Positions 11,926-24,360 of a stretch of 64,000 bases of DNA are shown here, one piece after another. Location of the stretch: positions 186,001 through 250,000 of the forward strand of contig WAID01000013.1 in assembly GCA_016584495.1 (NCBI GenBank). The letters run 5' to 3'. Every line of letters begins with the position of its first letter. Position 1 is the first letter of the stretch. The stretch comes from Celoporthe dispersa. Its lineage: Eukaryota; Ascomycota; Sordariomycetes; Diaporthales; Cryphonectriaceae. A program made the translations under genes and the position numbers. The notes beneath the pieces were generated by a model. That model did not search any database. It saw only the letters and a program-made list of their open reading frames with translations, and was not told where the DNA came from.

Positions 11926-13817
11926 GCGCCTGGTGACACTAGAAACAGGAAACACTCTGCGCCTGGCTACCCATGGATCGCCCACCCGCCAAACCTACTC
12001 CTGACAAGGGCAGCAGAATACTTGGTCGCGATCTTCTAACCCGCCCGCGCGCTTGACAATCACGGGCCACAGGCAAGCTCCTCTCATCAGGTGTGCGATA
12101 AGGATGACGATGCCAAGGGTGGAGCTTCCGAGGAGGAGAGGAGCCTCGCCCAGTTCCTCTTCCCCAGACTCGTCCAGGAGGGCCAGGCTGATACGCTCGT
12201 GACCGACCCCACGACAAGAAGCTCCTGGTGGCCGCCGCTATCGTCGGTCGAGATCAAATCCGGGGTAAACAAGAGTAGCGAGCCAGCCACCCTGGGGGAG
12301 GATGACGTCGATGTCTGGTGCTGATCGGCGGTCGGTACCTGCATCTGTTAATTAACTCCTCGTAAGGCTTTCTGACAGGAACAGCTTCCTTGGCAGCCCC
12401 CGTTGCTCTCTCCTACCCCCCTTCCCCTCCCCCTTCGCTTTCCTTTTCCTTCGGTTATGGGTTTATTCTGTCCTTGCTCATCTGGTGGTCAGTGTTGACG
12501 TGTTTCTAGTTTAAGAGAAGCCACAGATAGCCCCAGCCAGGCTGTCTGGCTGGTGGAAATCACAGCCAAACATCACTATCAACTATATTACCGTAGACCT
12601 CTGTTTTCTTCTTCTTCTTTTTCTTTTCGTAATCTCATCTCTGGCATCAGATGAGGCAGCAGCCAGAGGACACTTGTTGATCACGCAGGGCACGTGGGGT
12701 GTTGTATGACTACGAAACGGACGCCCAGGGGGGGACGCTAGAAGCCTTCCAGAAGAACTGCCATCATCACATGGACACATGATCCCAGGCCAACCCTCCC
12801 GGCTAAAAAGCCATCGCCGATACAGGACATCCTTCACGGGCGGGGAAGTCAAGCCGGTGGGTGACTGGAGGTGTGGGAGATGATGGGTGTCAGATGGGCC
12901 CGCCAAATGCTGAGAGTGAGGCTCGACAAGTGTCTATGGGGCTGGTTGGTTTCAGATACGAACAGCTCGAACTGGGCGTGGCCGTCGAGGGCTGTCTCTC
13001 CGCCGCACAGGAGACGTTGAGAGGCCGAGAAGGCAGGTTGGGCCTGGTTAGGGAGACCCAATCATATAGTAAACCTCCTCGCTCTGTCCCCAGAAAAGAA
13101 AGAGGGAAAAAAGAAAAGTTGTCAGGTGCTGTCATGGAGACACTCGATAGGCTGAGTGGGCTTGAGTGCTGGCCCAACCGATCCTCTCTGGTGTGATGGC
13201 AGCACGCTCGGGCGGTGGCTGGGCCGCGACGACTGATAATGTGACGAGTTGTGAGCGCCAATGTTGGGAGCTGATTGATGAGAGCGAAACACGGTCGCGC
13301 CAATAGGGAGGGGCTCAGCCAGATGGCGCGAGTATTTCAGCAGCCGGATAGGATTCCTCCCTCCCCTCCACAGCGCTGCCAGCGCCATTCCATCCTGGTT
13401 CCCCAAGAAGCTACCCGCCTCGTTACCACCCATCTCCTCAACCTCCTTCGCACCTCAACCACAGTCCTGCTGTGGACTGTGGAAGCGCTATGTTGGCTGG
13501 CGCTGATGCCGCTCCATGTCGCTCGCTCCAGGCCGTAGATGTCCCTGCTTGACATCGAGATCGACGCAGAGTCAACACTGGCAGTTCTTGTCGATCTTCT
13601 CGGAATGCGTTGTCATCCCACAGTCGAGATCGCTTCATGTGTTGACAGATCAGATCTGCTCGTCATCCCGCCCGGAACAGCTTTGTGACGAGCCCCTCCC
13701 GCGATCCCGGGCTGATCAGGCGTCACTCTGCGGCGATCAGTGGGGCGGGGCTGTTGAGCGAGTGAGGTGAACTGAGCACCAAGTTCTCCAGGACTCAAAG
13801 ACTTATTCTGAAGGGAG

Positions 13818-13862
13818 ACACACACACACAGAGAGAGAGAGAGAGACAGAGAGAGACAGAGA
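13818..13862. repeat. (CA)n(GA)n compound microsatellite
   Basis: A CA array passes directly into a GA array with two CAGA interruptions. The same CA-to-GA junction recurs at 28.2 and 42.05 kb. Confidence 0.9.
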
Positions 13863-14251
13863 CTATAGACGCTCCCCTCTTGTGGGCATTTTGCTACGAC
13901 TGCAGACTCACTGTTACTGTCTCCGGTTCCATCCCATCATGATCAATGTAGACCACTGCCAGCGTGTCCCAAGACGACGGCGACTCCGCAGACCTGAGCT
14001 TGCCGTCGCGTTTTCCAGCCGCAGAACTGTCCTCATCACCTGGACACGCCGGAGGTACCTCAAGTCAGGGAAAACCAAACTACGTAGGAGTTAGGATCAA
14101 CACCAAGACCAGCAAAACACATCGCTGATCTCCGGCGCCATGATACTTCTCCGGCATACTGCTTGCATCTTCCAAGCTTCATGCTACTCTGGATATAGGA
14201 TTTCCGTGGTTTAGTCCGACAACCATGGCCTTTCCGATTGGCCTGGAGCGG

Positions 14252-14296
14252 CCGGAAGGGGGTCGGAGGGGGGGAGGGGGTCGGAAAGGGCTGCAG
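14252..14296 (+). other. G-quadruplex-like G-rich tract
   Basis: Runs of 5, 7 and 5 G plus a GGG lie within about 45 bp on the plus strand, matching the usual four-tract G-quadruplex pattern. A second G-rich tract lies at 14527-14566. Confidence 0.5.
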
Positions 14297-14874
14297 AAGG
14301 GCCACGTCAAAGAGCGAAGTCATATGTAACAGTAGAAAGTCGGTGAGGATACGAAGATGGTGGGCTGGATTTTTTTTTTTTTGGATGTTTGTTCTCTTCT
14401 TTTTCTTTACCTGGCTCAGCGCTTGACGTGGGTTAGCAGAGCGACACGGGCAGCACAGGCCTGGGCTCAATCGACAAAACGATCATCGTCCCACCCGGGT
14501 GTATACGAACCCCTCCCCCTCCGTGATGAGGGGGAGGGGGGGGCGTTGGTGTGGGAGGGTACGGACAGCTCATCAGACATGAGAGAGGGGCAACTCACTT
14601 GACATGATGTGCAGGAAGACGTGACTCGTAGCGGGGAGGTTGAGGGCCAACCAGCTCCGGCGTGCGTGGTGCACTTGACGAGACAGCGCGGAGAGCAAGT
14701 ATGCGAACTCATGCACCTCATGGAAATAAGGAATAATCTTGTACCCTCCTGCAGGAGACCCTTGCTGCTTGAGCAGTACATGTTAGATGGGAAAAATTAA
14801 TTCATCGCCATAATATCTGGTTGGAGAAACGGATGCGGTTCCCACTAAGAAGGTACCCCGACACCGTTTTGATT

Positions 14875-14940
14875 GTTGGTTTATTATTTTTTATTTTATT
14901 ATTATTTTATTATTATTATTAGTATTATTTTTTTCTGTTT
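14875..14940. other. A/T island
   Basis: TTATTATTTTTTATTTTATT-type tract of about 65 bp. Confidence 0.6.
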
Positions 14941-17900
14941 TCCAGATGACTTTCTATTATCGCGCCCCCACCACACACACATACACGCTCCTGCAGGCAG
15001 AGTAACACCTTGTGTAGATTTCAAAACCCTATTATTCTCCCTGCATGCTTTGCACGACTCAACATCTCGGTCAGGTGGACGCCAACCCGGCGGTGTTTTG
15101 TACTTCCTGGCCGTTTTCACCTGAGAGCTCACTTGTCGGTCAGGGAGACCAAGGTCGACATAACCTGAAACGAGCGGTCATGGGCCGCCCTTTACCGTCC
15201 CATCTTATCACTTCCGCATGACGATATCAGAGTTCTCTGCAGGAGATGGCTTGGGGGCGCTTCTGCACGTGCCCGGTTTTCCCTACATAGCAACAGACCG
15301 CCAGAGTCGGCAAGGAGAAAAGAAAAGAAAAGGAAAAAAAGAGGAAACAAATGGGGAAAGTCTTATTTTGTTCTTCCGCTTAACAAGCCTGGTCGGCTGT
15401 CAAGAGGTTTATGCACCCATCCGAGCTATGCCCCTCCGCCGCCTGCCCAAGGTAATATGTCCGAGCGTGCCTCGTGAGAGATGGCGCAAGAAAGAAAAAA
15501 AAATCACAAGCACCCCTAGACTTTTTCTTCTTCTTTTTGTTTCTGAGAGAGAGAGTGTGTGTGTTGCTTCTGCGGGCCCAGTAAATAGCTCCAGACACCG
15601 AGAACCGGGGAACTGGAGGCTTGGAATTCCGGGGCCGCGAGCCGAGCTGTCAACAGTGAGACACACCCCGTCCTGTGCCCCCACCGTCAGCCTCGGGTCT
15701 GGACCTTCTGGTGCCTGCTCATATGACCCGCTGGGAAAAGAAATCTAGGGTCCTGCTGTGGTTACGTCAACAACAGCCAAATGCCTTTTTCTTCTTTTTT
15801 CTAGGGGATGAATATCTTGGATCCTGCGAATCGCATCATAAACTTCTAATAGCATCCAACAAAAACCCTCCTCTTCCATACTACTATTCCACGTGACTGT
15901 CCACTCTAATTTTAGATAGGCTCTTCTTTTCTTTTGGACTCTAGCAGGCGTCTAGATCCCGTGGTAGTTGTGCAAAAAGGAAAGAAAAAAAAAGGCAATG
16001 TCAGCTGCAGCTATCCTACCGCTTTCCAAGGCTGTGCAAGGCGGGAAGGATAGGCTTGATGCCCGACGCCGCCACCACCAAAAGGATGCGGACAGGAGAG
16101 ACAGAGACAGAGAGAGAGATGCACGGTGTCCGACCTGAGACAAGTTTTGAGGCCCAGGTGCCCAATGTGCCAAAACGGTGGCCCTGAGCTCGTCAGAACG
16201 GTTTGCTCGGGAACCTGTAACGGAGACTGTACTGTATCGATCATATCATATGCTGTACATAGTACTGTAGCCATCCCGAGTCGGAATATTGGTCTCGCAC
16301 AGAGCTACAGCACTGTAGGCAGGCTGCACCCCCATCTTTCTCTCATCGCCATCTCTTTAGTCGATGATCGTGGGGGTTCCACGCAGGGCCGACAGCGACC
16401 CTCATCCCCCAGACTGATCGACCGTTTGGCCGAATGGGGTTCTGAAGTCCGTCCGGCCGGACGGGCCTAGAAGATCATTTCACACACACCCACTCCGGGT
16501 CTCAGTACATTGTACATAAATCGGTAATAGTAACATCTCCTTTAGGTATATTCTAGACACATGTAGAAGTCCCCGCCGCCTAGGATCTAAATTACCATAG
16601 TCATGGTGGTAACGCTGCAGACCTTCCCGAACCCGACCCCAACCGCCGAGATGAACTGGATGGGACGTGGGTGTGAAAAGTGATAACAAGGCGGATGCAC
16701 CCGCGATAATCCTCCTATCTCCCTCGACGAGGCCCCCCCAAACTGCGCTGTGCCGCTCCGCTGAGCTGAGCTGAGACCCTTTTTGTTGTTCTCCTCCGCC
16801 CCCTCCCTCCGTAGTTTCGGCCGAGGCGTGTCCTGAGCGCAGGAAAGACAACAGACAGCAAGGACAACACCCTGTCTTGTCAGATGGGGCTGGCTGGCAC
16901 GTCCCGGAAGGATTTTGACGGCGGCATATCTCCTCCTCCCCCCTCCCTATGACCTGTCGAACCCCTGTCGAGGTGCTCCGCAGATGAGACGATGAGCTGA
17001 TCACCTAGATGCCTCCTACCACGGGTGTCCCGGCCACGGTCAAAGCCCTAGAGGGGAGAAGGCTCGAGCATCACATCACGGAGGAAGAAGGAAAAAGAAG
17101 ACCCACGGGGCGGACACCGTTAGCAGAAACGTGGCTCACAACCCCAAGGATAGAGAGAGAGACACCGGGCCAGAACCCTCTCAAGCAGCGGTGAGCGCCT
17201 CAGAAAACTTCCAAAGAAGAGACAAGAAAAGAGACCTGTCGAACTGGCGCGGCATGGCCGATATCATATCATACCATGGTCCGTCCGGCATAGATGAGCG
17301 GCCTGTCTAGTCTTGCCAGCTGGACGGGTGTTTGGTATCCCCGCCCAGCCATCCTCTTCCTCCACCTCGTCGGCAGTGGGAGACAAGATACCTTGACAAG
17401 AAGACTTTGTGGACAGTTACTGCGGCTATGTACAGTATGTACATGGCAAGTACGTCCTCCATAACACAGACACGACAGACGGGGCCCTCCCCCATCCTCC
17501 TCCTCTCCCCACGGAGCCGAGAGGGCCCCGGCTGAGGGACCCCCACCTTATTACTCTCGCTAAATCCCCCGCTGTGATGGAACGAGGAGGATCCGGGGAG
17601 GGTCATCATTAGTAGACCCAGCCTCTTTCTCTGTGAATAGAAGCAGATGAAACTTGACAGGCCGCCGCCACAGGGAGAAAAACCCTCTCCGCGTGACGGC
17701 ATCCGACTGTTTTTTTATTTATTCATTTGTTTTTAGGGTCTTTTTCTTCTTTGCCTTCCTCCTTTGCACATCTGTGCCGGCTTCCTTCTTCATCACGAGA
17801 TAAGCCACCGGACTGTTCCTGCATTTCCCTCCCTCCCCCCTTTATCAGTCTCTTGTAGCCCAGCGGGATATCTGCCCCTTTTGGGGACCTTGTGACGTTT

Positions 17901-20900
17901 CGTGCTTGTGATCAATGAGCCAGTAATCATCTTGGTGGGCTCGCATTGACACACTCCGCACGAATGCATCGGTCACCGATAGACGCAACCCCTTCCTTCG
18001 TCTCGGAGCGGTGCTTTCTACCAGATCGGACCTCTCTACGGCCGAAATGACGGACGTGCGTGCTTCGTGGGGGTTTTATCTTTTCTTGTATGTACTACTA
18101 TAGTACAATAATGAATGTCCTTTTACTCCTGCGTCCGGGCTGGGGGCGGCCCGGGAGATCACCCTGGTGATCGTGGATCAGGATATCCAAAAGAAATCCA
18201 TACTCTGCAGTCCTTTCTCGGTCATGAGCCCACATATTCGGGGGGGTTTTAAGGAGGAGCAAGAGACGCGATGACACGATCCTTGGAACGGAGGCCTCAA
18301 TGAGTGCTGTACTGTACTGTGTAGAGTAGAGAAAGAGAGAGGATGTATGTATGAGTTGTGCTGGAATAGTAAACTCGTACGTGTTCACACTGTCCCTCAT
18401 CCGTGCAGGGGCGACGACGGAGACGTGGTCAATGCTTACATCCATGCCTTTTTTTTCTTTTCTTTTCTTTCTCCCTCGTTTTTTCTCTCCGCATCCAGTC
18501 GTTGCTTGCCCAATAGGTTCACCAAGTGATCAATCCTGCAAGGCCCTGCCGCGAGTGGGGTATGGGCTCGGTCGATGGCCGTGAAAAAGGATCCAGAGGC
18601 TTCTGGGATCGGTGGTAGATGGGTTAGCGTTTTCGGTGCTGGCACGGCAGAGGCTTGTGGTGAACCGTGCAAGGGATGACCCGGAGGGAAAGAAGATCGC
18701 TACACCGCCCAAGATAAACCGCATTCTTGGTATACCATAGTATGGTAGCGGGAGCAGGTTTGAGCCTCTTGTGGGTACTACATCTCCGTTGCCAACACTG
18801 GGGGTCTGGTTTGAGCCTTTACTGGGACCAAACCATAGCGTGCATACATACGGTATTGTCTAAAAAAGAATACAGTACTTGGCATTAGCGGACCGACCGC
18901 AGCAAGAGTAGATGCGACTTCTAGGCTCCGGATGTTTCCCGTAACGGTGCCAGCCAAGACATGCGTCTGGCCCTGCATTGCTGCACCAGGGATGATAGCT
19001 TCCAGAAGAAAAGTTCTCCCGCGCAAAAGAGCGAGAGGGCGAGCAGCACCTGAAGGAGAGCTACCGGTGCCGCAACCCCTCTCTCCTCCCAAAGGACCGA
19101 TTACAATGATGCCATCCATACACCCATTCATTCATTTTCTTGTTCTTTTCCAACCAGAGGGCAAGAAATCCTGGTGTCTGTCACCGTTGCGACACACACA
19201 CGGAAAGGAGTGGAACTTGAGGTCATCCGCATTGAAACGCTGCCCACATTCTAGTGAAAAACGGCCCAACAAAACGCCGTCTTTTTCCTTTTTCCTTTCT
19301 TTTTCTTATTCTTAATTTTTTTCTAATAAAAAATGTCTATTTTACCGTGAAATGCCGCCTAGACCATATGCAGTAGGTCTAAACGGAGTCCTCCCACCGA
19401 CAAAAACGCCCTCCCCTACACGGTACACCTGAGCACCCGTGCCCTGTTCTTTTGTCGAGCCAGCTTTCACATGCTCGCCCGTGTGAGCTACTACGCACAA
19501 ACTCCTGAAAGAATGCCGCCCAGCAGCCCCATGCGCCCCCGTCCCCTGACTGTGGCCATCCAGCCCGGCACCACGGGATCACAAGGGCGAACAATAAGAA
19601 GAACAAGAAGCATGTGCCCTTCTTGACGGCTGCTTTAGCCACCTCCGACCAAAAGCCTAGGCCCTTTCCATACCGAGGTTGCTTGTCTTTTTATTCACCT
19701 AGAAGAAAAGCAAAACACACACACACACAAAAAAAAAAAAAACCCCACCAAATAAGCGGAAAGCCGAAACTCAAATACTGCCATCGTAGCAAAAGTATGG
19801 CATGTGCGCACTGTGACTGTGATGGTGTACTGACGTCGTCAATCGCCAATGCTCGCTTTTACCAACGGCCCTATTGCGGGTTCCTCTCAAAGATGAAAAT
19901 CCCATAGTATGTAATCAAGTCGAAATCTCTGCTTTTTTTTTTTTCTGCTGGAGTCGCGGCCGCGCAAAACACGTGGAAACGAACCCGCGTGCGGCTCCGC
20001 AAGAATAGTGGGTAGGTAGGCCTTTTGAAACTCGGCGTTTTCGCCGTCCTCGACAGTGCCAACCCGTCGTTGACCTGCAAACACAGTGCATGGCATCGTA
20101 CAGAGAGGCACGTATAACAGGGAGGTTAATTGGTGGCCGCTAGGCAAAGCCAAAAAAAAAAAAAAAGGGAACAGACCAGAGGAGGAAAAAAAAGAGAGAG
20201 GGGCCGAGGTTCAACGTATACAGTGTACCGTTTGATAGCGGAAGGATTACATTTTCACAATGTGTAATTGGAAGTTGGGAACAAAATGGTCATGACAGTT
20301 TCATCAGAATTTCTTCTTGTTTTGTCTTGGTGTCAAGGCTCTCCTTGTGGAGGGTGTATGGCCTGTCCTTCTGCCTATCTTTTTTTCTTTTTTCTTTTTT
20401 CCTTCTTTTGTTCGTTGGTTACACACCTGTGAACCTGAGAGATTACAAAGACCCTTTTTGTTGTGTGTTGTCCCCCCTCCTTCGTAACAGGAGAAGCACA
20501 CCTGAAGAATGCCTTCCCTCCCTCCTTTCCAGCCATTGTCCGGCGGCGGGAGGTATGCCGGTCGCCCGGCACCCTAAGCCTTGTGTGAAAGCCAACACAC
20601 CACAGTAAATATACACACTTGCGGAAGCGATTCCCTTCTTGCCCTTGTCCCGATGAGATAGATCCACCTTTGCTCTGTTCCCTCCTCTCCCAAAGACCAG
20701 TTCCAAACCCTAGCCTTGGGGTATCAATTGCGACCGAGAACAACCAATGCCGTAAGCCCCTCTCTCCCGAGGGCTGAATGATGAATTGAGGTTTTGAGAA
20801 AGAAATCCATGGTATCATGAAAACAGTAACACTTTCGTGTTCCGTTTCTGCAACCGCTTCCACCGGGGAGGTGGAGGGTTGGATGCAATGATTGGTTACA

Positions 20901-21185
20901 GTGAACCAAAGCGATGCTTCATGAGATTAAAAAAAAGAAAAAGTAAAAAAATAAAACGCCGCCCGTCATGCTCTCGATGTCGTGAAAATAGCAATTCGCT
21001 TCGCAGTGCTCGTGTCGATAAAGATTGGTTACATGTACAAGGCACTTTTTTTTTTTTTAATAATTGGTGGTGGTGATGACTGGTTTGTGTGCCGAAAGAT
21101 GGGAAAGCCGGATTTTTTTCCTGTCCTTTTTTGGGTATCATTTTTGTTGTGGGGTGTATGGACGTGGAGGTGTGTGTTGCGATGA
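14941..21185. other. Gene desert, block 3
   Basis: Downstream (3') side of the AreA-like regulator and far upstream of the vWA/Hint gene. It contains A- and T-runs (for example near 19.73, 20.15 and 21.05 kb), polypurine/polypyrimidine tracts, GTAC-rich palindromes near 16.2-18.4 kb and an A/T island at about 19.30-19.35 kb. I see no coding region. Confidence 0.5.
19715..19742. repeat. (CA)n followed by poly(A)
   Basis: About eight CA units run into a stretch of A residues. Confidence 0.85.
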
Positions 21186-23079
21186 TTACCAGCCCTTGCT
21201 ATAGTAGCCGCCAAAGGCATCCCTCGAGAACTCCTCGTTCCAGCTGCTGGCGTTGACGTCGCCGTTGGCCCGGTTCATGAAGACCTGCTGGGGGTACTGC
21301 TTCAGGTTGGCGACGTTGGTGGCGGTGTGCCGGCGCTTCAGCTGGGAGCGCTCGTGCAACAGGTCGCGCCGGAGAGACTCGGTCAGCTCGGTGGCCAGCA
21401 TGTTACGCCGGGTGGTCCTCGGAGACAGGGCCAGCGGCTGCTGGGTGGCCCCGTTGGCGGGAGCAGCCATGATAGGCTTGGCCTGTGCTGTCGACCGAGG
21501 GATCTCGTTGATGGGCCGCATCGGGGTGGCACGGGGCTGTCGCTTCATGGTGAGCGGTGCATCGTCCGAGTCGTTAGGGGACGACACCAGCGGCGACGGG
21601 CCGCTGAAGGGGGCCCGGCCGCGGTGTGGGATGGCGGGCGTGGAGCGGGAGGCCAGGCCGCCCAGGTTCCCACGGCGCTGGTTCTGCTCGAGCGCCAGGG
21701 TGATGAGGGAGCGGCGGGAGGTGAGGTTCGCCTTGGAGTCGACCCGCTGGAACAGGGTCTTCTCGTCGACGCTGTTGGCGCCGCTGTCCTCGTTGGAGTC
21801 CTCCCACTCGTCGTCGTCGTCGGACTCGATGGCGCTCTCGTCGTAGCTGATCTCCTCGTCGTCCTCGATGATGGCCGAGGAGCTCGTCGACGGTATCGTC
21901 GTCGTCAGGTTGTTGGCGAACGAGGTCGACTTCTTGGGCAGGGCCAGCTTGGGGTTGCGGGGGGACGCCAGGGCGCTCTTGATGGAGCTGTCCTCCTCGG
22001 ACGAGCCGCCGATCTGGAACATCTTGGGCTTATTGTTGTTGTGGACCACGACGGCGGGCGGTGCCAGGGTCTTCTGGTGGCGCACCTCGACGCTCTGGCC
22101 CTCGTCGCTGTTGTATGACTCCTCCGAGGAAGCGCCCAGCATGAAGGTGGCCTTCTTCTTGGGCTCCACCTTCTTGGCCGCCGGGGAGGACTTGGGCTCG
22201 GGGATGTCGGCCGCGGACCGCGGGGGGTGAAGGCAACCGGGTGGGGGTGCTGGGCAGGCGAGAAGCCGCGCACGACGACGGTCGTCGCCTTGATCATGGG
22301 CAGCTCGAGGGAGGAGGGATTGTCCTGCGAGCGCTCTGACGGCCGGTCAGAGTCCTTGCTCGGCGACTCGTCGGTGGTGGTCGAGCCCGAGTACGATAGC
22401 GATGGTGGGGATTCCAGCTCCTCCTTGGGCTCCTCCTGCCTCGGTGGCGACAGGGACGCGGGGATCTCGGGGAGGGGCGCAGAGAGGGATTCCTTTGCTC
22501 CACGATCGAGGCGACCATCTTCTCGAGGTTGTCGGACGAGATGTGGCGGTCCCGCCTGCTCGGGTAGCTGGTGCAGGAGTCCTGACGGCGGATCCGGGGG
22601 TGTACGATGTCGACGGGTGACGAATCGGAGGAGAACTCGACAGCCTCCTCGTCTGCAACGGAGTCGACGCTTCCCGAGAGCTGTGGTACGTCCTCGGCAG
22701 AGGACTTGAGCGCGTTGGGGTGCTGGATGTCTCTGGGCTGTGTCGTGGATGTGGATGTGGTTGTAGTTGTGGTGGTGGTGGTAGTGGTAGTAGCAGGCGC
22801 AGGTGCAGAGGTAGGCTCGCTGGTGACCTCCTCCATCAATAATCTCCAGATCAGGTTCTCAAGTCGTCTTCCTTGTGGCAGAGAGTCTGCACACCTGGAC
22901 ATCACTGTCGGGAAGGCTGTCAGTACATAGCTGGGCGGCGCCGGGGGGGGGTGCGCCAGTCGCGCGGTGGCAGGCTTACTACTCCAGAGGTTGAACAGGT
23001 TCTGAGGATTTGAGGTGTCAACTAGCTTGACGATGTTTGCATCCACCTGTAAGACAGGTGCGTTGAGGGTAGAGGGCAT
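21186..23079 (-). CDS. GATA_AreA (DUF1752) / DUF3295 regulator-like protein, two apparent frameshifts
   Basis: Exon 1 (23079-22980) ends in NLFNLWS and joins exon 2 (22904-21186) across a 75-nt intron (GTAAGC..CGACAG). The joined motif LWSMMSRCADSLPQGRRLEN matches the AreA-type GATA_AreA/DUF1752 signature. A Thr-rich tract, acidic Ser-rich blocks (KATFMLGASSEE, IEDDEEISYDESAIE) and a C-terminal NLTSRRSLIT...RDAFGGYYSKGW part match DUF3295. The reading frame shifts twice, near 22489-22500 and in the C6 run (minus strand) near 22219-22227. Each shift fits one missing base, and restoring both gives a length divisible by three (about 606 residues). The family is regulatory and nuclear or nutrient-linked by homology; no exact role can be given. 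The frame is open upstream of the chosen ATG, but family members start close to the VDANIVKLVDTS segment. The shifts may be assembly errors or real lesions. Confidence 0.75.
22747..22794 (-). repeat. Coding ACC/ACT/ACA array (poly-Thr)
   Basis: Trinucleotide array inside the AreA-like gene, encoding a run of about a dozen Thr residues followed by Ser-Thr repeats. Likely length-variable between strains. Confidence 0.8.
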
Positions 23080-24300
23080 TATCGCCTGCGAGGATGTGCT
23101 GAGGGTGTGTCGAGCCAGATGCTGGACAACTGGTGAGCGCAGACGGGGGGAGAGAAGAGGTCGTCTGGTCTGCGTTTGGCAGTGTTTGCGAGCCGATCGC
23201 GTCCGTCGGGTCCTGGCCGATCTTATGTTATTTTTCGCGTCGCCCGGGACCAGAATTGTTGAGGTCGTCGAGGTATGAACGATGCTCGACGTGTTCGAGC
23301 TGACGTCTTGCGCACACCAGGAAAACCGGTGGTGTGCGGCGCGGGTGACGTTGGGGGTGCAGATATGACGCTGTGGTGGAGGGACCCGAGCTGGCAGGGC
23401 GGGCGAGGGCGTCGGCGAGGTAAGGCCTGTCGCGAGAAGTGGCTTGAGGGAGGATGGGGGAGCAGCGCTTTTGAATCTATCCCAGGACGGACGCAACGGC
23501 GAGGGATTGCGTCGGTGGTGGTCGTGGGAGGGAGAGGTTGATATGTGGTCTGGTAGGAGGAGGTGGTTGTGGAAGTGGTCTGGCGAGAAGAAGACGGTGG
23601 TGGGGGGGGGGAGGTCGAAGAGGGAGACCGGACGTAGATGTAATTAACTGCTGAGCCTGATGTGGCCGTCCTGGCCAGCGGGACAGGGTGGGAGAAGTAC
23701 CTCTCCCTCGGGTGTTTGGGGCACCGGTACTTGCAGGCCTGTATTTTGCCGGAGGATCGGTACGTACCGGTACGTACTCTACCTCCCGCCCCACACCACC
23801 CACCCGCTTTCAGGTACGTACTGTACCTCAGTACCTCAGCACCCTGTCCCTCCTTCCCCCCCCCCTCCCTTGGAATCCAGCGACCAGAGGGGTACAGGGA
23901 TGGCTGAGGAACAGGGCGCCGGGGTGGGGGATGGGTACTGAACCGCGTGGGGATGGCCCCCCCCTGGCTCCGTCCTGGATTGCGGTGAGACTGGCTCGAG
24001 GTGTTCTGGACTTTGCAAACGGTACCTCGTGCCAGCCATCGCCACACGTTCCCGGCGGTACAGGATACAAGGTACTCCGTACAGACGGAGCACCGCAGCG
24101 CCATCCGTCCGTCAGTCTCTCTCCTCGCCGTCTGTCTGCGGTTCACCTCCCGTTTTGATATCCCCCAGCGACAGGCTACAGGAGTCAATCCGAGCAGGAC
24201 CAGCTGTGGCCACTCGCGGATCCGTCATGTGGTTCACTTTTCCTTGTCGTCCACGTCGACGAGAGAGAATCAAGGCTGACTGACTGACGACAGCGGCCAT
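23080..24300. other. 5' region of the AreA-like gene
   Basis: Immediate upstream sequence of the AreA-like gene: pyrimidine-rich on the minus strand and rich in GTACC/GGTAC palindromes. Long frames here (for example 23223-24188 minus) have no recognisable domain. I treat this as promoter and 5' UTR. Confidence 0.45.
23760..23827. promoter_or_regulatory. GTAC palindrome cluster upstream of AreA-like gene
   Basis: A perfect 18-bp palindrome GTACGTACCGGTACGTAC lies at 23760-23777, and GGTACGTACTGTACC (an inverted GGTAC pair) at 23813-23827. Further GGTAC/GTACC copies lie within 300 bp on either side. It sits about 680-750 bp upstream of the start codon. Symmetry suggests a dimeric DNA-binding protein, but I do not recognise the motif. 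Confidence 0.4.
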
Positions 24301-24319
24301 CATGGATTGTCTCCTCCCC

Positions 24320-24328
<9 letters not shown>

Positions 24329-24357
<29 letters not shown>
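24329..24357. repeat. (CT)n microsatellite
   Basis: About fourteen CT units. A further 90-bp polypyrimidine tract lies at 24444-24535. Confidence 0.9.

Positions 24358-24360
<3 letters not shown>

Larger units (their letters stand above)
7516..14940. other. Gene desert, block 2
   Basis: No frame here shows a recognisable fungal protein on either strand. Between about 7.9 and 11.4 kb the sequence is complex and not low-complexity, so a decayed gene or transposon could be hidden there, but I found no terminal repeats or conserved residues to support one. From 11.8 kb on it carries A/T islands, CA/GA arrays and G-rich runs. Confidence 0.5.

Noticed and set aside
23223..24188. 321-codon minus frame upstream of the AreA-like gene
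   Set aside because: No homology-like blocks; rich in palindromes and simple sequence typical of a promoter or 5' UTR.
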